A stretch of DNA of 64,000 bases from Scandinavium lactucae (GTDB taxonomy: Bacteria > Pseudomonadota > Gammaproteobacteria > Enterobacterales > Enterobacteriaceae). Positions 34,836-43,643 of the stretch are shown piece after piece (within the stretch, counting starts at the first letter, position 1; every line of letters begins with the position of its first letter). The DNA lies in assembly GCF_033843265.1 (NCBI RefSeq), contig NZ_JAWXRD010000029.1:186001-250000 (forward strand), read 5' to 3'. A program made the translations under genes and the position numbers. Below the pieces are notes generated by a model that was given only the letters and a program-made list of their open reading frames with translations, was not told where the DNA came from and did no database searches.

Positions 34836-36080
34836 TTACTGATACACCGGCAATACATTAAAGCTCGACAGGAAATGCACCACCGCGTTACCCACCCCGA
34901 ATATCAGGATCAGGGCAATCATCGGTTTGCCACCCCAGACGCGGAACTGCGGGCTGCCAAAGCGTTTGCGAGACTTACGTGCCAGCAGCGCCGGAACAAT
35001 CGCCGCCCAGATCGTGGCTGCCAGGCCAGCATAACCAATTGCATACAGGAAACCGTTTGGCCACAGTAAGCCCCCCACCACCGGCGGCACAAACGTCAGC
35101 AGCGCAGTTTTAAAACGCCCGAGCGGCGCATCATCGAACTTAAACAGATCGGCCAGGTAATCGAACAGGCCCAACGTTACGCCAAGGAAAGAGCTCGCCA
35201 CCGCAAAGTTTGAGAACACTACCAGCAGAAGATCGAGACTACGGCTGTTCAACACCCCGCTTAACGCCTGCACCAGCACATCAATGTTCCCGCCCTTCTG
35301 CGCGATCCCGACAAATTCGGGACGTGGAATATTGCCCATCGTGCCCAACAACCAGATAACGTACAGACCCAGCGCCAGCAACGTGCCGTAGACCAGGCAC
35401 TTCACGATGGTGCGCGGATCTTTACCGTAGTATTTCATCAGGCTCGGCACGTTGCCGTGATAGCCAAACGACGCCAGACAGAATGGCAGCGTCATCAGTA
35501 AATACGGCAGGTACGTCGCGTGTTGTTCAGCCACGTTAAACAACGTTGGGGATCCCACATGCCCGAGCAGGCTGCCAAACGTCAGGAAGAAGGTGATGAC
35601 CTTCGCCCCCAGCACGATAGCCGTCATGCGGCTGACCGCTTTGGTGCTGAGCCATACCACAAACGCTACCAGCAACGCGAAGCCCAGTCCCGCCAGACGC
35701 GGGGGCACGTTCAGGGACATTTCGCTGAAGGTGTGATGCAGAATTGACCCGCTCGCCGAGATATAGGCGTAGGTCAGAATGTAGAGTACGAAGGCAATCG
35801 ACAGTCCGTTAATGATATTCCAGCGCTTGCCCAGTAAATCTTTGGTGATAGTGTCAAAACTGGAACCAATCCGGTAGTTGAGGTTCGCCTCAAGGATCAT
35901 CAGCCCGGAATGCAGCATACAGAACCAGGTAAACACCAGCGCCGCCAGCGACCAGAAGAACCACGCCCCGGACATTACCACTGGCAGCGAGAACATTCCC
36001 GCCCCGATAATCGTTCCGCCGATAATCACCACTCCGCCAATCAATGACGGCCGGGTTGCTGTGGTGGTCAATGTCGCCAT
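34836..36080 (-). CDS. mtr: Tryptophan-specific permease Mtr
   Basis: Proton-driven high-affinity tryptophan importer of the HAAAP family in the inner membrane, 414 residues with about eleven hydrophobic segments. The first segment carries GGTIIGAGMFSLPVV, typical of the family. Length matches E. coli Mtr. The promoter region upstream holds a good TrpR operator, so repression by tryptophan is expected. Unlike E. coli, I saw no clear TyrR box in the 80 bases upstream. Confidence 0.96.
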   Translation of the reverse strand: MATLTTTATRPSLIGGVVIIGGTIIGAGMFSLPVVMSGAWFFWSLAALVFTWFCMLHSGLMILEANLNYRIGSSFDTITKDLLGKRWNIINGLSIAFVLYILTYAYISASGSILHHTFSEMSLNVPPRLAGLGFALLVAFVVWLSTKAVSRMTAIVLGAKVITFFLTFGSLLGHVGSPTLFNVAEQHATYLPYLLMTLPFCLASFGYHGNVPSLMKYYGKDPRTIVKCLVYGTLLALGLYVIWLLGTMGNIPRPEFVGIAQKGGNIDVLVQALSGVLNSRSLDLLLVVFSNFAVASSFLGVTLGLFDYLADLFKFDDAPLGRFKTALLTFVPPVVGGLLWPNGFLYAIGYAGLAATIWAAIVPALLARKSRKRFGSPQFRVWGGKPMIALILIFGVGNAVVHFLSSFNVLPVYQ

Positions 36081-36131
36081 AGCGCCTGCTCTCCAGAAAA
36101 AGAATTCATATCCGTGTTAATGCGCAGCACT

Positions 36132-36149
36132 GTACCAGTACACGAGTAC
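36132..36149. promoter_or_regulatory. TrpR operator upstream of mtr
   Basis: GTACCAGTACACGAGTAC matches 14 of 18 positions of the palindromic TrpR consensus (GTACTAGTTAACTAGTAC), 52 bases upstream of mtr. mtr is a known TrpR target in E. coli. Confidence 0.78.
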
Positions 36150-36157
36150 AATTGAAA

Positions 36158-36189
36158 TAAAAAAAGCCCCGATAATAAATACCGGGGCT
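36158..36189 (-). terminator. Terminator of deaD
   Basis: On the minus strand AGCCCCG / CGGGGCT form a stem around an AT-rich loop and are followed by seven T, about 45 bases past the deaD stop. It insulates the mtr promoter. Confidence 0.88.
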
Positions 36190-36234
36190 GTATCGTTTAC
36201 TTTACGTACATAACCGTAGTTTTAAACTCGGCAA

Positions 36235-38190
36235 TTACGCTTCGGTAGGACGACGACGTACTGGCGCATCATCACGACGCGGCGCACGGCCACCTTCGCG
36301 ACGCTCACCGCTGAAACGGCCTGCACCACCTTCACGACGTTCGCCGCTGAAACGACGACCTTCGCTACGACCGCCTTCACGACGCTCGCCGAAACCACCA
36401 CGACCACCAGCAGGGCCGCCACGACGCTCGCCACCACCGGTGTGCGGCACGGCATCACCGACCAGCTGCATGTTCATCGGTTTGTTCAGGATGCGGGTAC
36501 GAGTGAAGTGCTGAAGCACTTCGCCCGGCATACCTTTCGGCAGCTCGATAGTCGAGTGGGTACCGAACAGCTTGATGTTACCGATGTAACGGCTGCTGAT
36601 GTCGCCTTCGTTAGCGATAGCGCCAACGATGTGACGAACTTCAACGCCATCATCACGGCCCACTTCAATGCGGTACAGCTGCATATCACCAACGTCACGG
36701 CGTTCGCGACGTGGACGGTCTTCGCCGCTGCGCTCTGGACGGTCGCCACGTGGGCCACGGTCGTTACGGTCACCGCGAGGTGCACGGTCATTGCGGTCGA
36801 AACGCTCGTCACGATCGCGGAACTCACGCTTAGGACGCATCGGTGCATCTGGTGGCAGAATCAGTGGACGTTCGCCCTGAGCCATTTTCAACAGTGCTGC
36901 AGCCAGGGTTTCCATATCCAGCTCTTCTTCAGCAGAAGGCTGAATTTTTGCCAGCAGGCCGCGGTAGATGTCCAGGTCGCTGCTTTCCAGCTGCTGCTGG
37001 ATTTTAGCGGAGAACTTAGCCAGACGACGCTCACTCAGCAGTTCACGGGTTGGCAGTTCAACTTCTGGAATGGTCAGCTTCATAGTGCGTTCGATGTTGC
37101 GCAGCAGACGACGCTCGCGGTTCTCAACGAACAGCAGCGCACGACCCGCACGACCCGCACGACCGGTACGGCCAATACGGTGAACGTAGGATTCTGAATC
37201 CATCGGGATGTCGTAGTTAACAACCAGACTAATACGCTCAACGTCCAGGCCACGGGCCGCAACGTCGGTAGCAATCAGGATGTCCAGACGACCATCTTTC
37301 AGACGATCCAGAGTCTGCTCACGCAGGGACTGGTTCATGTCGCCGTTCAGCGCTGCGCTGTTATAGCCGCTTTGTTCCAGCGCTTCAGCCACTTCCAGAG
37401 TCGCGTTTTTGGTACGTACGAAGATAATCGCCGCATCAAAATCTTCCGCTTCCAGGAAACGAACCAGTGCTTCGTTTTTACGCATGCCCCATACAGTCCA
37501 GTAGCTCTGGCTGATGTCAGGACGGGTCGTCACGCTTGACTGAATGCGGACTTCCTGTGGTTCTTTCATGAAGCGACGGGTAATACGACGAATCGCTTCT
37601 GGCATGGTCGCAGAGAACAGCGCGGTCTGATGACCTTCTGGGATCTGCGCCATAATGGTTTCAACGTCTTCGATGAAGCCCATACGCAGCATTTCATCCG
37701 CTTCATCCAGGACCAGACCTTTCAGGCTGGACAGGTTCAGCGTGCCACGTTTTAAGTGATCGAGCAGACGGCCCGGGGTACCCACGACAATTTGTGGACC
37801 CTGACGCAGGGCGCGCAGCTGTACGTCATAACGCTGGCCACCGTAAAGGGCAACCACGTTTACGCCGTGCATGTGTTTAGAGAAATCCGTCATGGCTTCA
37901 GCAACCTGAACCGCCAGTTCGCGGGTCGGTGCCAGCACCAGAATCTGTGGTGCTTTCAGCTCTGGATCAAGGTTATGCAGCAGCGGTAAAGAGAACGCTG
38001 CAGTTTTGCCGCTACCGGTCTGGGCCATACCCAGTACGTCACGGCCACCGAGCAGATGTGGGATACACTCTGCCTGGATTGGAGAAGGTTTTTCGTAACC
38101 CAGATCGTTCAGGGCTTTAAGGATGGAGACGTTCAGCCCCAGATCAGAAAAAGTAGTTTCGATAGTAGTAGTCTCGATGGTATCAGTCAT
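36235..38190 (-). CDS. deaD: ATP-dependent RNA helicase DeaD (CsdA)
   Basis: DEAD-box helicase active in ribosome assembly and mRNA decay, important in the cold. The start at 38190 gives 651 residues (629 in E. coli); an in-frame ATG farther upstream lies inside yrbN. Motifs: AQTGSGKTAAF (motif I), PTRELAVQ, DEADEML, SATMP, and HRIGRTGRAGR in the second RecA domain. A DbpA-like RNA-binding domain (GDMQLYRIEVGRDDG) and a basic tail follow. The tail has several GERREGG-type repeats and is longer than in E. coli. The gene overlaps yrbN by eight bases. Confidence 0.96.
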   Translation of the reverse strand: MTDTIETTTIETTFSDLGLNVSILKALNDLGYEKPSPIQAECIPHLLGGRDVLGMAQTGSGKTAAFSLPLLHNLDPELKAPQILVLAPTRELAVQVAEAMTDFSKHMHGVNVVALYGGQRYDVQLRALRQGPQIVVGTPGRLLDHLKRGTLNLSSLKGLVLDEADEMLRMGFIEDVETIMAQIPEGHQTALFSATMPEAIRRITRRFMKEPQEVRIQSSVTTRPDISQSYWTVWGMRKNEALVRFLEAEDFDAAIIFVRTKNATLEVAEALEQSGYNSAALNGDMNQSLREQTLDRLKDGRLDILIATDVAARGLDVERISLVVNYDIPMDSESYVHRIGRTGRAGRAGRALLFVENRERRLLRNIERTMKLTIPEVELPTRELLSERRLAKFSAKIQQQLESSDLDIYRGLLAKIQPSAEEELDMETLAAALLKMAQGERPLILPPDAPMRPKREFRDRDERFDRNDRAPRGDRNDRGPRGDRPERSGEDRPRRERRDVGDMQLYRIEVGRDDGVEVRHIVGAIANEGDISSRYIGNIKLFGTHSTIELPKGMPGEVLQHFTRTRILNKPMNMQLVGDAVPHTGGGERRGGPAGGRGGFGERREGGRSEGRRFSGERREGGAGRFSGERREGGRAPRRDDAPVRRRPTEA

Positions 38191-38260
38191 GTAGTACACG
38201 TGCCTCGTAGATGGCGGCCAGTCTACATAACTCATCGTGAAATTGACCTGCAATTTTCAT
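38183..38260 (-). CDS. yrbN: Small protein YrbN upstream of deaD
   Basis: A 25-residue frame (MKIAGQFHDELCRLAAIYEA...) that ends inside the first codons of deaD, with an eight-base overlap. Its sequence closely resembles E. coli YrbN, a small translated protein at the same position. The overlap suggests it couples translation into deaD. No biochemical function is known. It is too short for most gene callers. Confidence 0.8.
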   Translation of the reverse strand: MKIAGQFHDELCRLAAIYEARVLHD

Positions 38261-38366
38261 TGAAAAGTGTGAACCGGCTCAAATTTGGTGAATTAACGAA
38301 CAATAAAGCCCTCACCCGTAAAGATGATGGCAATCAAAAAAGATTATGGGCTGAGTTGTTCGTCAG

Positions 38367-39251
38367 CTATTGCTGGTCCGATTCTGCCAGGTCGTCTTGC
38401 TCCTGGCCCAAGAGCGCTAATTCCAACAATGCGTATCGGTGCTCAACAAAGTTATGAACGTTGTTAGCAACCGCCAGTTTGAACAGTGCCGTAGCGCTGT
38501 CCTTGTCCCCCAGACTTAGGTAGTACTTACCTAAATAGAAGTTTGTTTCACTGAGATGCTCAGCGAGCGAGGTGTTATCCGTTGCGTCTGCCTTCAGTCT
38601 TTCCATCAGCGTTGCTTCGCTAATGTCACCGAGGTAGAACTCGACAATGTTCCATCCCCATTGCTCTTTGTCCGATTTTTCATAGCGCTGCTTGAGTGCT
38701 ACGACAGCCTGCTTCTCATCGAGCTTCCGCTCAACGATATAAAGCCACAGACTACGGAAAGGATCATTGGGATCGTCTTGATAAAACGCCAGCAGATCAT
38801 CTTGCGCTAACTTTGCGCGACCACCGTAATAAAGCGCGATGCCGCGGTTCAGATATGCGTAATTGTAAGTTGGATCAAGCTCAAGTACAGAATCAAACGC
38901 TTCATAGGCAGCATCAAAATTGCCTGCCTGCGTTAAATAAATGCCTAAGTAATTGAATACTTCAGGCATATCGGGTCTGATTGCCAACGCTTGCGAGAAA
39001 TCGTTACGCGCTAATGCTCTCAAACCGAGACTATCATACAACACTCCGCGCTCATATAAAAGCTGTGCGCGTTCATCATCGGTTAAAGCCCGACTGGCAA
39101 GAATTTGTTCCATACGTGCCAGAATCACTTCTTGCTGTAAAGTCGGTTGCAATGGCACCGCCAGGACTTCACTCTTGCGCCAGGCAGAATTACTGCATCC
39201 TGCCAGCGTGAGTGCTGTCGCAACGAAACACCAGCGCAAAAAAGGCTTCAT
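38367..39251 (-). CDS. nlpI: TPR lipoprotein NlpI
   Basis: Outer-membrane lipoprotein that acts as an adaptor for peptidoglycan hydrolases and for the protease Prc, controlling MepS turnover. From the ATG at 39251 it has 294 residues, as in E. coli, with lipobox LAGC and lipidated Cys19. Several tetratricopeptide repeats (for example at about 60-165) dominate the protein. An in-frame ATG farther upstream would bury the signal peptide. It is downstream of pnp on the same strand, with a hairpin between, and deaD follows. Confidence 0.96.
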   Translation of the reverse strand: MKPFLRWCFVATALTLAGCSNSAWRKSEVLAVPLQPTLQQEVILARMEQILASRALTDDERAQLLYERGVLYDSLGLRALARNDFSQALAIRPDMPEVFNYLGIYLTQAGNFDAAYEAFDSVLELDPTYNYAYLNRGIALYYGGRAKLAQDDLLAFYQDDPNDPFRSLWLYIVERKLDEKQAVVALKQRYEKSDKEQWGWNIVEFYLGDISEATLMERLKADATDNTSLAEHLSETNFYLGKYYLSLGDKDSATALFKLAVANNVHNFVEHRYALLELALLGQEQDDLAESDQQ

Positions 39252-39325
39252 TTCCCACTCCCGAAGACAACAATTGGATGAACGTCCTGTTCCCCGGCTG
39301 CTAACAAGCGTCCTGCCCGGAATGC

Positions 39326-39347
39326 GCCCTCCGTAAAAGCGGAGGGC
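39326..39347 (-). other. Hairpin between pnp and nlpI
   Basis: A perfect 8-bp stem GCCCTCCG / CGGAGGGC with a six-base loop lies 11 bases past the pnp stop. No T run follows, so it may stabilise the pnp 3' end or attenuate read-through into nlpI. Confidence 0.6.
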
Positions 39348-39358
39348 TAATGGCAACC

Positions 39359-41494
39359 TTACTCGCCCTGTTCCGCTGCCGGCGCTTCTGGCGCGGCGGC
39401 TGGCTGAGTCTGCTCAGTCGCTTCTTTAATGCTCAGACGTACGCGGCCCTGGCGATCAACTTCCAGAACTTTAACCGGTACTTCCTGACCCATCTGCAGA
39501 TAGTCAGTCACTTTCTCAACACGCTTGTCGGCAATCTGAGAAATGTGGACCAGACCTTCTTTACCGCCACCGATAGCAACGAATGCACCGAAGTCTACGA
39601 TACGAGTGACTTTACCGTTGTAGATGCGGCCCACTTCGATTTCAGCGGTGATCTCTTCGATACGGCGAATAGCGTACTGCGCTTTGTCACCGTCGGTCGC
39701 TGCGATTTTCACGGTACCGTCATCTTCGATTTCGATGGTGGTGCCGGTTTCTTCGGTCAGCGCACGGATAACAGAACCACCTTTACCGATAACGTCTTTG
39801 ATCTTGTCCGGGCTGATCTTGATGGTGTGAATACGCGGTGCGAATTCAGAGATGTCACCACGCGGTGCGTTGATAGCCTGTTCCATCACGCCCAGAATGT
39901 GCAGACGCGCACCTTTGGCCTGGTTCAGAGCAACCTGCATGATTTCTTTGGTGATGCCTTCAATTTTGATATCCATCTGCAGTGCAGAGATACCTTCGCG
40001 GGAACCCGCAACTTTGAAGTCCATATCGCCCAAGTGATCTTCGTCGCCGAGAATGTCGGACAGAACCACGAAGTTCTCGCCTTCTTTCACCAGACCCATC
40101 GCGATACCTGCTACTGCAGATTTAATCGGTACGCCTGCATCCATCAGTGCCAGAGAAGCACCACATACGGAAGCCATGGAAGAAGAACCGTTAGATTCGG
40201 TGATTTCAGAAACCACACGAACGGTGTACGGGAATTCGTCGGTGGTAGGCATCACTGCCAGCACGCCACGCTTCGCCAGACGGCCATGACCAATTTCACG
40301 ACGCTTCGGTGAGCCAACCATACCGGTTTCGCCCACGGAGTACGGAGGGAAGTTGTAGTGGAACAGGAAGCTGTCGGTGCGATCGCCCATCAGCTCGTCG
40401 ATGTTCTGTGCGTCACGTGCGGTACCCAGAGTCGCCGTTACCAGCGCCTGAGTTTCACCACGGGTGAACAGTGCGGAACCGTGAGTACGTGGCAGTACGC
40501 CGGTGCGCACGTCCAGACCACGGATCATGTCTTTCTCACGACCATCGATACGCGGTTCGCCTGCCAGTACGCGGCTACGTACAGCGGTTTTCTCGATACC
40601 GTGCAGGATGTCGCCCAGGTCGTTAGCGTCCAGGGTGTCGTCTTCGGCAATCAGGGTCGCGATAACGTCAGATTTGATAGCATCAATCTGCGCGTAACGT
40701 TCCTGCTTGTCGGTAATGCGGTAAGCATCGCTCAGACGAGACTGTGCCAGCTCAGCAACGCGCGCGTGCAGCGCTTCGTTGACGGCTTCTGGCTGCCAAT
40801 CCCAACGTGGTTTACCGGCTTCTTTCACCAGGTCGTTGATGTTCTGGATAACAACCTGCTGCTGCTCGTGGCCAAATACCACCGCGCCCAGCATCTGGTC
40901 TTCGCTCAGCAGTTCTGCTTCGGATTCAACCATCAGGACCGCAGCTTCGGTACCGGCAACAACCAGGTCCAGTTTGCTGGTTTTCAGCTCTTCCTGGGTT
41001 GGGTTCAGTACGTACTGGTCATTGATGTAACCGACGCGAGCCGAACCGATTGGGCCGTTGAATGGAATACCAGACAGGGACAGCGCTGCGGATGCACCGA
41101 TCATCGCCACGATATCTGGGTTAACCTGTGGGTTTACGGACACAACGGTCGCGATAACCTGGACTTCGTTGACGAAGCCTTCCGGGAACAGCGGACGAAC
41201 CGGGCGGTCAATCAGACGCGCGATCAGGGTTTCGCCTTCGCTTGGACGGCCTTCACGACGGAAGAAACCACCCGGGATTTTACCGGCAGCGTAAGTACGC
41301 TCCTGGTAGTTAACGGTCAGCGGGAAGAAGTCCTGGCCTGGTTTCGCTTTTTTCTGACCTACAACGGTAACGAATACCGCGGTGTCATCCATGCTAACCA
41401 TAACAGCAGCCGTCGCCTGACGTGCCATCATGCCGGTTTCCAGAGTGACCGTGTGCTGGCCATACTGGAATTTACGAACGATCGGATTCAGCAA
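39359..41494 (-). CDS. pnp: Polynucleotide phosphorylase
   Basis: 3'-to-5' phosphorolytic exoribonuclease and degradosome component. I placed the start at the TTG at 41494, giving 711 residues exactly as in E. coli (LNPIVRKFQYGQ with the first Leu codon preceded by TTG). AAGGA lies eight bases upstream. An ATG at 41530 would add twelve unconserved residues. Two RNase PH domains (about 1-220 and 300-540) are followed by a KH domain (GKGGSVIRALTEETG) and an S1 domain (EVGRIYNGKVTRIVDFGAFV). The gene follows rpsO and carries an autoregulatory stem-loop in its leader. Confidence 0.97.
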   Translation of the reverse strand: MLNPIVRKFQYGQHTVTLETGMMARQATAAVMVSMDDTAVFVTVVGQKKAKPGQDFFPLTVNYQERTYAAGKIPGGFFRREGRPSEGETLIARLIDRPVRPLFPEGFVNEVQVIATVVSVNPQVNPDIVAMIGASAALSLSGIPFNGPIGSARVGYINDQYVLNPTQEELKTSKLDLVVAGTEAAVLMVESEAELLSEDQMLGAVVFGHEQQQVVIQNINDLVKEAGKPRWDWQPEAVNEALHARVAELAQSRLSDAYRITDKQERYAQIDAIKSDVIATLIAEDDTLDANDLGDILHGIEKTAVRSRVLAGEPRIDGREKDMIRGLDVRTGVLPRTHGSALFTRGETQALVTATLGTARDAQNIDELMGDRTDSFLFHYNFPPYSVGETGMVGSPKRREIGHGRLAKRGVLAVMPTTDEFPYTVRVVSEITESNGSSSMASVCGASLALMDAGVPIKSAVAGIAMGLVKEGENFVVLSDILGDEDHLGDMDFKVAGSREGISALQMDIKIEGITKEIMQVALNQAKGARLHILGVMEQAINAPRGDISEFAPRIHTIKISPDKIKDVIGKGGSVIRALTEETGTTIEIEDDGTVKIAATDGDKAQYAIRRIEEITAEIEVGRIYNGKVTRIVDFGAFVAIGGGKEGLVHISQIADKRVEKVTDYLQMGQEVPVKVLEVDRQGRVRLSIKEATEQTQPAAAPEAPAAEQGE

Positions 41495-41568
41495 AATAAT
41501 ATCCTTTCTTGATGAGTAACGGGACACCATTGGATGTACCGTTTAGAGAACCGATCCTCTTGCATCCT

Positions 41569-41617
41569 CGCGACTAATGACAATCCTAACCTACGGTTAA
41601 GTCTCTCATTAGCCGCG
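41569..41617 (-). promoter_or_regulatory. pnp leader stem-loop (RNase III / PNPase autoregulation)
   Basis: CGCGGCTAATGA pairs with TCATTAGTCGCG over 12 base pairs (one G-U), and an inner TAACC/GGTTA hairpin forms within it. In E. coli the pnp leader forms such a duplex, which RNase III cleaves so that PNPase can repress its own synthesis. The structure sits about 75 bases before the pnp start. Confidence 0.75.
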
Positions 41618-41697
41618 CGAAACGCTGCAATGAAGATCATTTGTTTCAGCAATACAAACAATACATGAGTTTCATGTTAATTGCTGCCATCTGGTTG

Positions 41698-41721
41698 AAA
41701 AAAGGGGCCCTAAAGGCCCCT
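41698..41721 (-). terminator. rpsO terminator
   Basis: On the minus strand AGGGGCC, a TTTAGGG... loop region and GGCCCCT are followed by a T run, 20 bases after rpsO. In E. coli the equivalent terminator is leaky and passes part of the transcription into pnp. Confidence 0.88.
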
Positions 41722-41741
41722 CTTTCTGAAACTCGCCAGAA

Positions 41742-42011
41742 TTAGCGACGCAGACCCAGACGCTCGATCAGCGCGGTGTAGCGTGCTACATCTTTACGTT
41801 TCAGGTAGTCGAGCAGTTTACGACGCTGAGAAACCATGCGCAGCAGACCACGACGGCTGTGGTGATCTTTTTTGTGCTCAGAGAAGTGACCCTGCAGGTG
41901 GTTGATCTGAGCAGTCAGCAGTGCAACCTGAACTTCGGTAGAACCGCTGTCGTTAGAACCACGACCAAACTCGGAAACGATTTTTGCTTTAGCTTCAACG
42001 CTTAGAGACAT
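41742..42011 (-). CDS. rpsO: 30S ribosomal protein S15
   Basis: Primary 16S rRNA-binding protein of the small subunit, 89 residues as in E. coli. The helical sequence with LTAQINHLQGHFSEHKKDHHSRRGLLRMVSQRRKLLDYL is unmistakable. E. coli S15 represses its own mRNA through a leader pseudoknot. The start context here (TCTGGAGTTTAAA before ATG) is compatible, but I did not fold it. Confidence 0.98.
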   Translation of the reverse strand: MSLSVEAKAKIVSEFGRGSNDSGSTEVQVALLTAQINHLQGHFSEHKKDHHSRRGLLRMVSQRRKLLDYLKRKDVARYTALIERLGLRR

Positions 42012-42157
42012 TTTAAACTCCAGATTTAAAAAGTAAAAAGGGTGCCGATCTCTAATTCAGCGACCCCAGGATTAACGGCCTCAAGCAGGCGAACCTTTAT
42101 TCGGACGTTAAGCGGCAATATTCTACCTGTAGCGACCTGTTATCGCAAGACAGGCGA

Positions 42158-43102
42158 TTATTGCGGATACTCGACGACCAGACGACGCGGCGCAACGCGG
42201 CCTTCGTCATCAATCTCGCCCATACCGATGAATTTGCCTTCATCGCCTTCGGTCACACGCACCAGGCCCGTGACCTGAACACCTGCTGAACGCACCGGAT
42301 TACCGTTTTTAAAGTACACCGACGAGGTTAGCGGCAGGTTTACCAGCGGGAAATCTGCCGCCGGGCTATCCATTGGCATCAACAGCGGATCCAGCAGCTG
42401 TGCCGCCGGAATATTCTGAGCTTCTGCCTGAGCAACCAACGTCTGTAAGTGCTCCAGCGTGACCATTTTTTCGACCGGATAGCGGCTTACCGCCAGACGA
42501 CGTAGCATGATGACATGCGCCCCACAGCCCAACTTCTCACCGAGGTCATCAATGATTGTCCGGATGTAGGTGCCTTTCGAGCAGTGAATTTCCAGCTCAA
42601 GCTCATCGCCTTCATGACGAATGAACAGCAGCTCGTAGACGGTGATCGGACGCGCTTCGCGTGTTACTTCAATGCCCTGGCGAGCGTACTCGTACAGCTT
42701 CTTACCCTGGTATTTCAACGCCGAGTACATCGACGGCACCTGCAGGGTGTCACCGCGGAAACTCTCCAGCGCGGCGGCCAGTTCAGTGGCGGTAAACGCC
42801 ATTGGACGCTCTTCCACCACCTGACCATCGGCATCAGACGTATCGGTACGCTGGCCGAGCTTCGCAATCACCCGATAGCGTTTATCGGAATCGAGCAAAT
42901 ACTGCGAAAATTTGGTGGCTTCACCGAGACAGACGGGCAACATGCCTGTCGCCAACGGATCCAGCGCGCCGGTATGCCCTGCGCGGTTCGCGTTATAGAG
43001 ACGCTTTACCTTTTGCAGTACGTCATTACTGGACGCGCCCTGTGGCTTATCCAGCAGCAGCACACCGTGAATATCGCGACCACGACGACGAGGACGACTC
43101 AT
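42158..43102 (-). CDS. truB: tRNA pseudouridine-55 synthase TruB
   Basis: Makes pseudouridine 55 in the T-loop of tRNAs and also acts as a tRNA chaperone. The 314 residues carry the catalytic aspartate in GHTGALDPLATG (Asp48 region). The C-terminal PUA-like domain contains FIGMGEIDDEGRVAPRRLV. The ATG overlaps the last base of the rbfA stop, so translation is coupled. Member of the metY-pnp operon. Confidence 0.97.
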   Translation of the reverse strand: MSRPRRRGRDIHGVLLLDKPQGASSNDVLQKVKRLYNANRAGHTGALDPLATGMLPVCLGEATKFSQYLLDSDKRYRVIAKLGQRTDTSDADGQVVEERPMAFTATELAAALESFRGDTLQVPSMYSALKYQGKKLYEYARQGIEVTREARPITVYELLFIRHEGDELELEIHCSKGTYIRTIIDDLGEKLGCGAHVIMLRRLAVSRYPVEKMVTLEHLQTLVAQAEAQNIPAAQLLDPLLMPMDSPAADFPLVNLPLTSSVYFKNGNPVRSAGVQVTGLVRVTEGDEGKFIGMGEIDDEGRVAPRRLVVEYPQ

Positions 43103-43503
43103 CAGTCCTCCTTGCTGTCATCCGGGTTCACACGACGTTCTTCGTCATGCTTCACCACGTTGGTCACGAGGTTGGACATACGCATGCCCTCAACCAGCGA
43201 GTTATCGTAGAAGAAGGTGAGTTCCGGCACGATACGCAGACGCATGGCTTTGCCCAACAGCGTACGGATAAAGCCGGAAGCATCCTGCAACGCACGGATG
43301 CCCGCTTTCACAGCAGCTTCATCTTTGTCGTTCAGGAAGGTGACGAATACTTTGGCGTAGGCCAGGTCACGGGAGACTTCAACCCCGGAAACGGTAGTCA
43401 TCAGACCCAAACGCGGATCTTTAATTTCGCGCTGCAGGATGATAGCAATCTCTTTCTGCATCTCCTGGGATACGCGCTGTGGGCGACCAAATTCTTTCGC
43501 CAT
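43102..43503 (-). CDS. rbfA: 30S ribosome-binding factor RbfA
   Basis: KH-fold assembly factor for the 30S subunit, important for 16S rRNA 5'-end maturation and growth in the cold. The start at 43503 gives 133 residues, identical in length to E. coli RbfA, beginning MAKEFGRPQRV. GGAGAAT lies upstream. A longer frame reaching 43650 would run through a terminator and a BIME and is not coding. Confidence 0.97.
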   Translation of the reverse strand: MAKEFGRPQRVSQEMQKEIAIILQREIKDPRLGLMTTVSGVEVSRDLAYAKVFVTFLNDKDEAAVKAGIRALQDASGFIRTLLGKAMRLRIVPELTFFYDNSLVEGMRMSNLVTNVVKHDEERRVNPDDSKED

Positions 43504-43525
43504 AATAAATTCTCCAGATAAAGAC

Positions 43526-43551
43526 AAAAAAGGGGCCATAAGCCCCTTTTT
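43526..43551. terminator. Bidirectional hairpin between infB and rbfA
   Basis: AAAAAGGGG, a CCATAAG loop and CCCCTTTTT form a symmetric terminator-like hairpin within the operon. It could reduce expression of rbfA and later genes relative to infB. Confidence 0.75.
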
Positions 43552-43560
43552 AGAATGATT

Positions 43561-43643
43561 GCCGGGTGGCGCTTCGCTAACCCGGCCTACGAGATCGCAT
43601 AATCCACTGAACCGTAGGCCCGGTAAACGCAGTGCCACCGGGC
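43561..43643. repeat. BIME: two inverted REP units inside the infB-rbfA gap
   Basis: GCCGGGTGGCGCTTCGC...ACCCGGCCTAC (43561-43590) is followed by the inverted unit GTAGGCCCGGTAAACG...GCCACCGGGC (43614-43643). The pair lies directly after the infB stop codon. Confidence 0.85.

Larger units (their letters stand above)
41551..41729 (+). ncRNA. sraG: Candidate SraG small RNA (antisense to the pnp leader)
   Basis: E. coli and relatives encode the small RNA SraG (PsrO) between pnp and rpsO, transcribed opposite to both genes. The same intergenic space, of similar size, exists here and ends at the palindromic terminator that also serves rpsO. Boundaries are copied by position from E. coli, and I did not identify its promoter, so both presence and ends are inferred. 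Confidence 0.42.
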
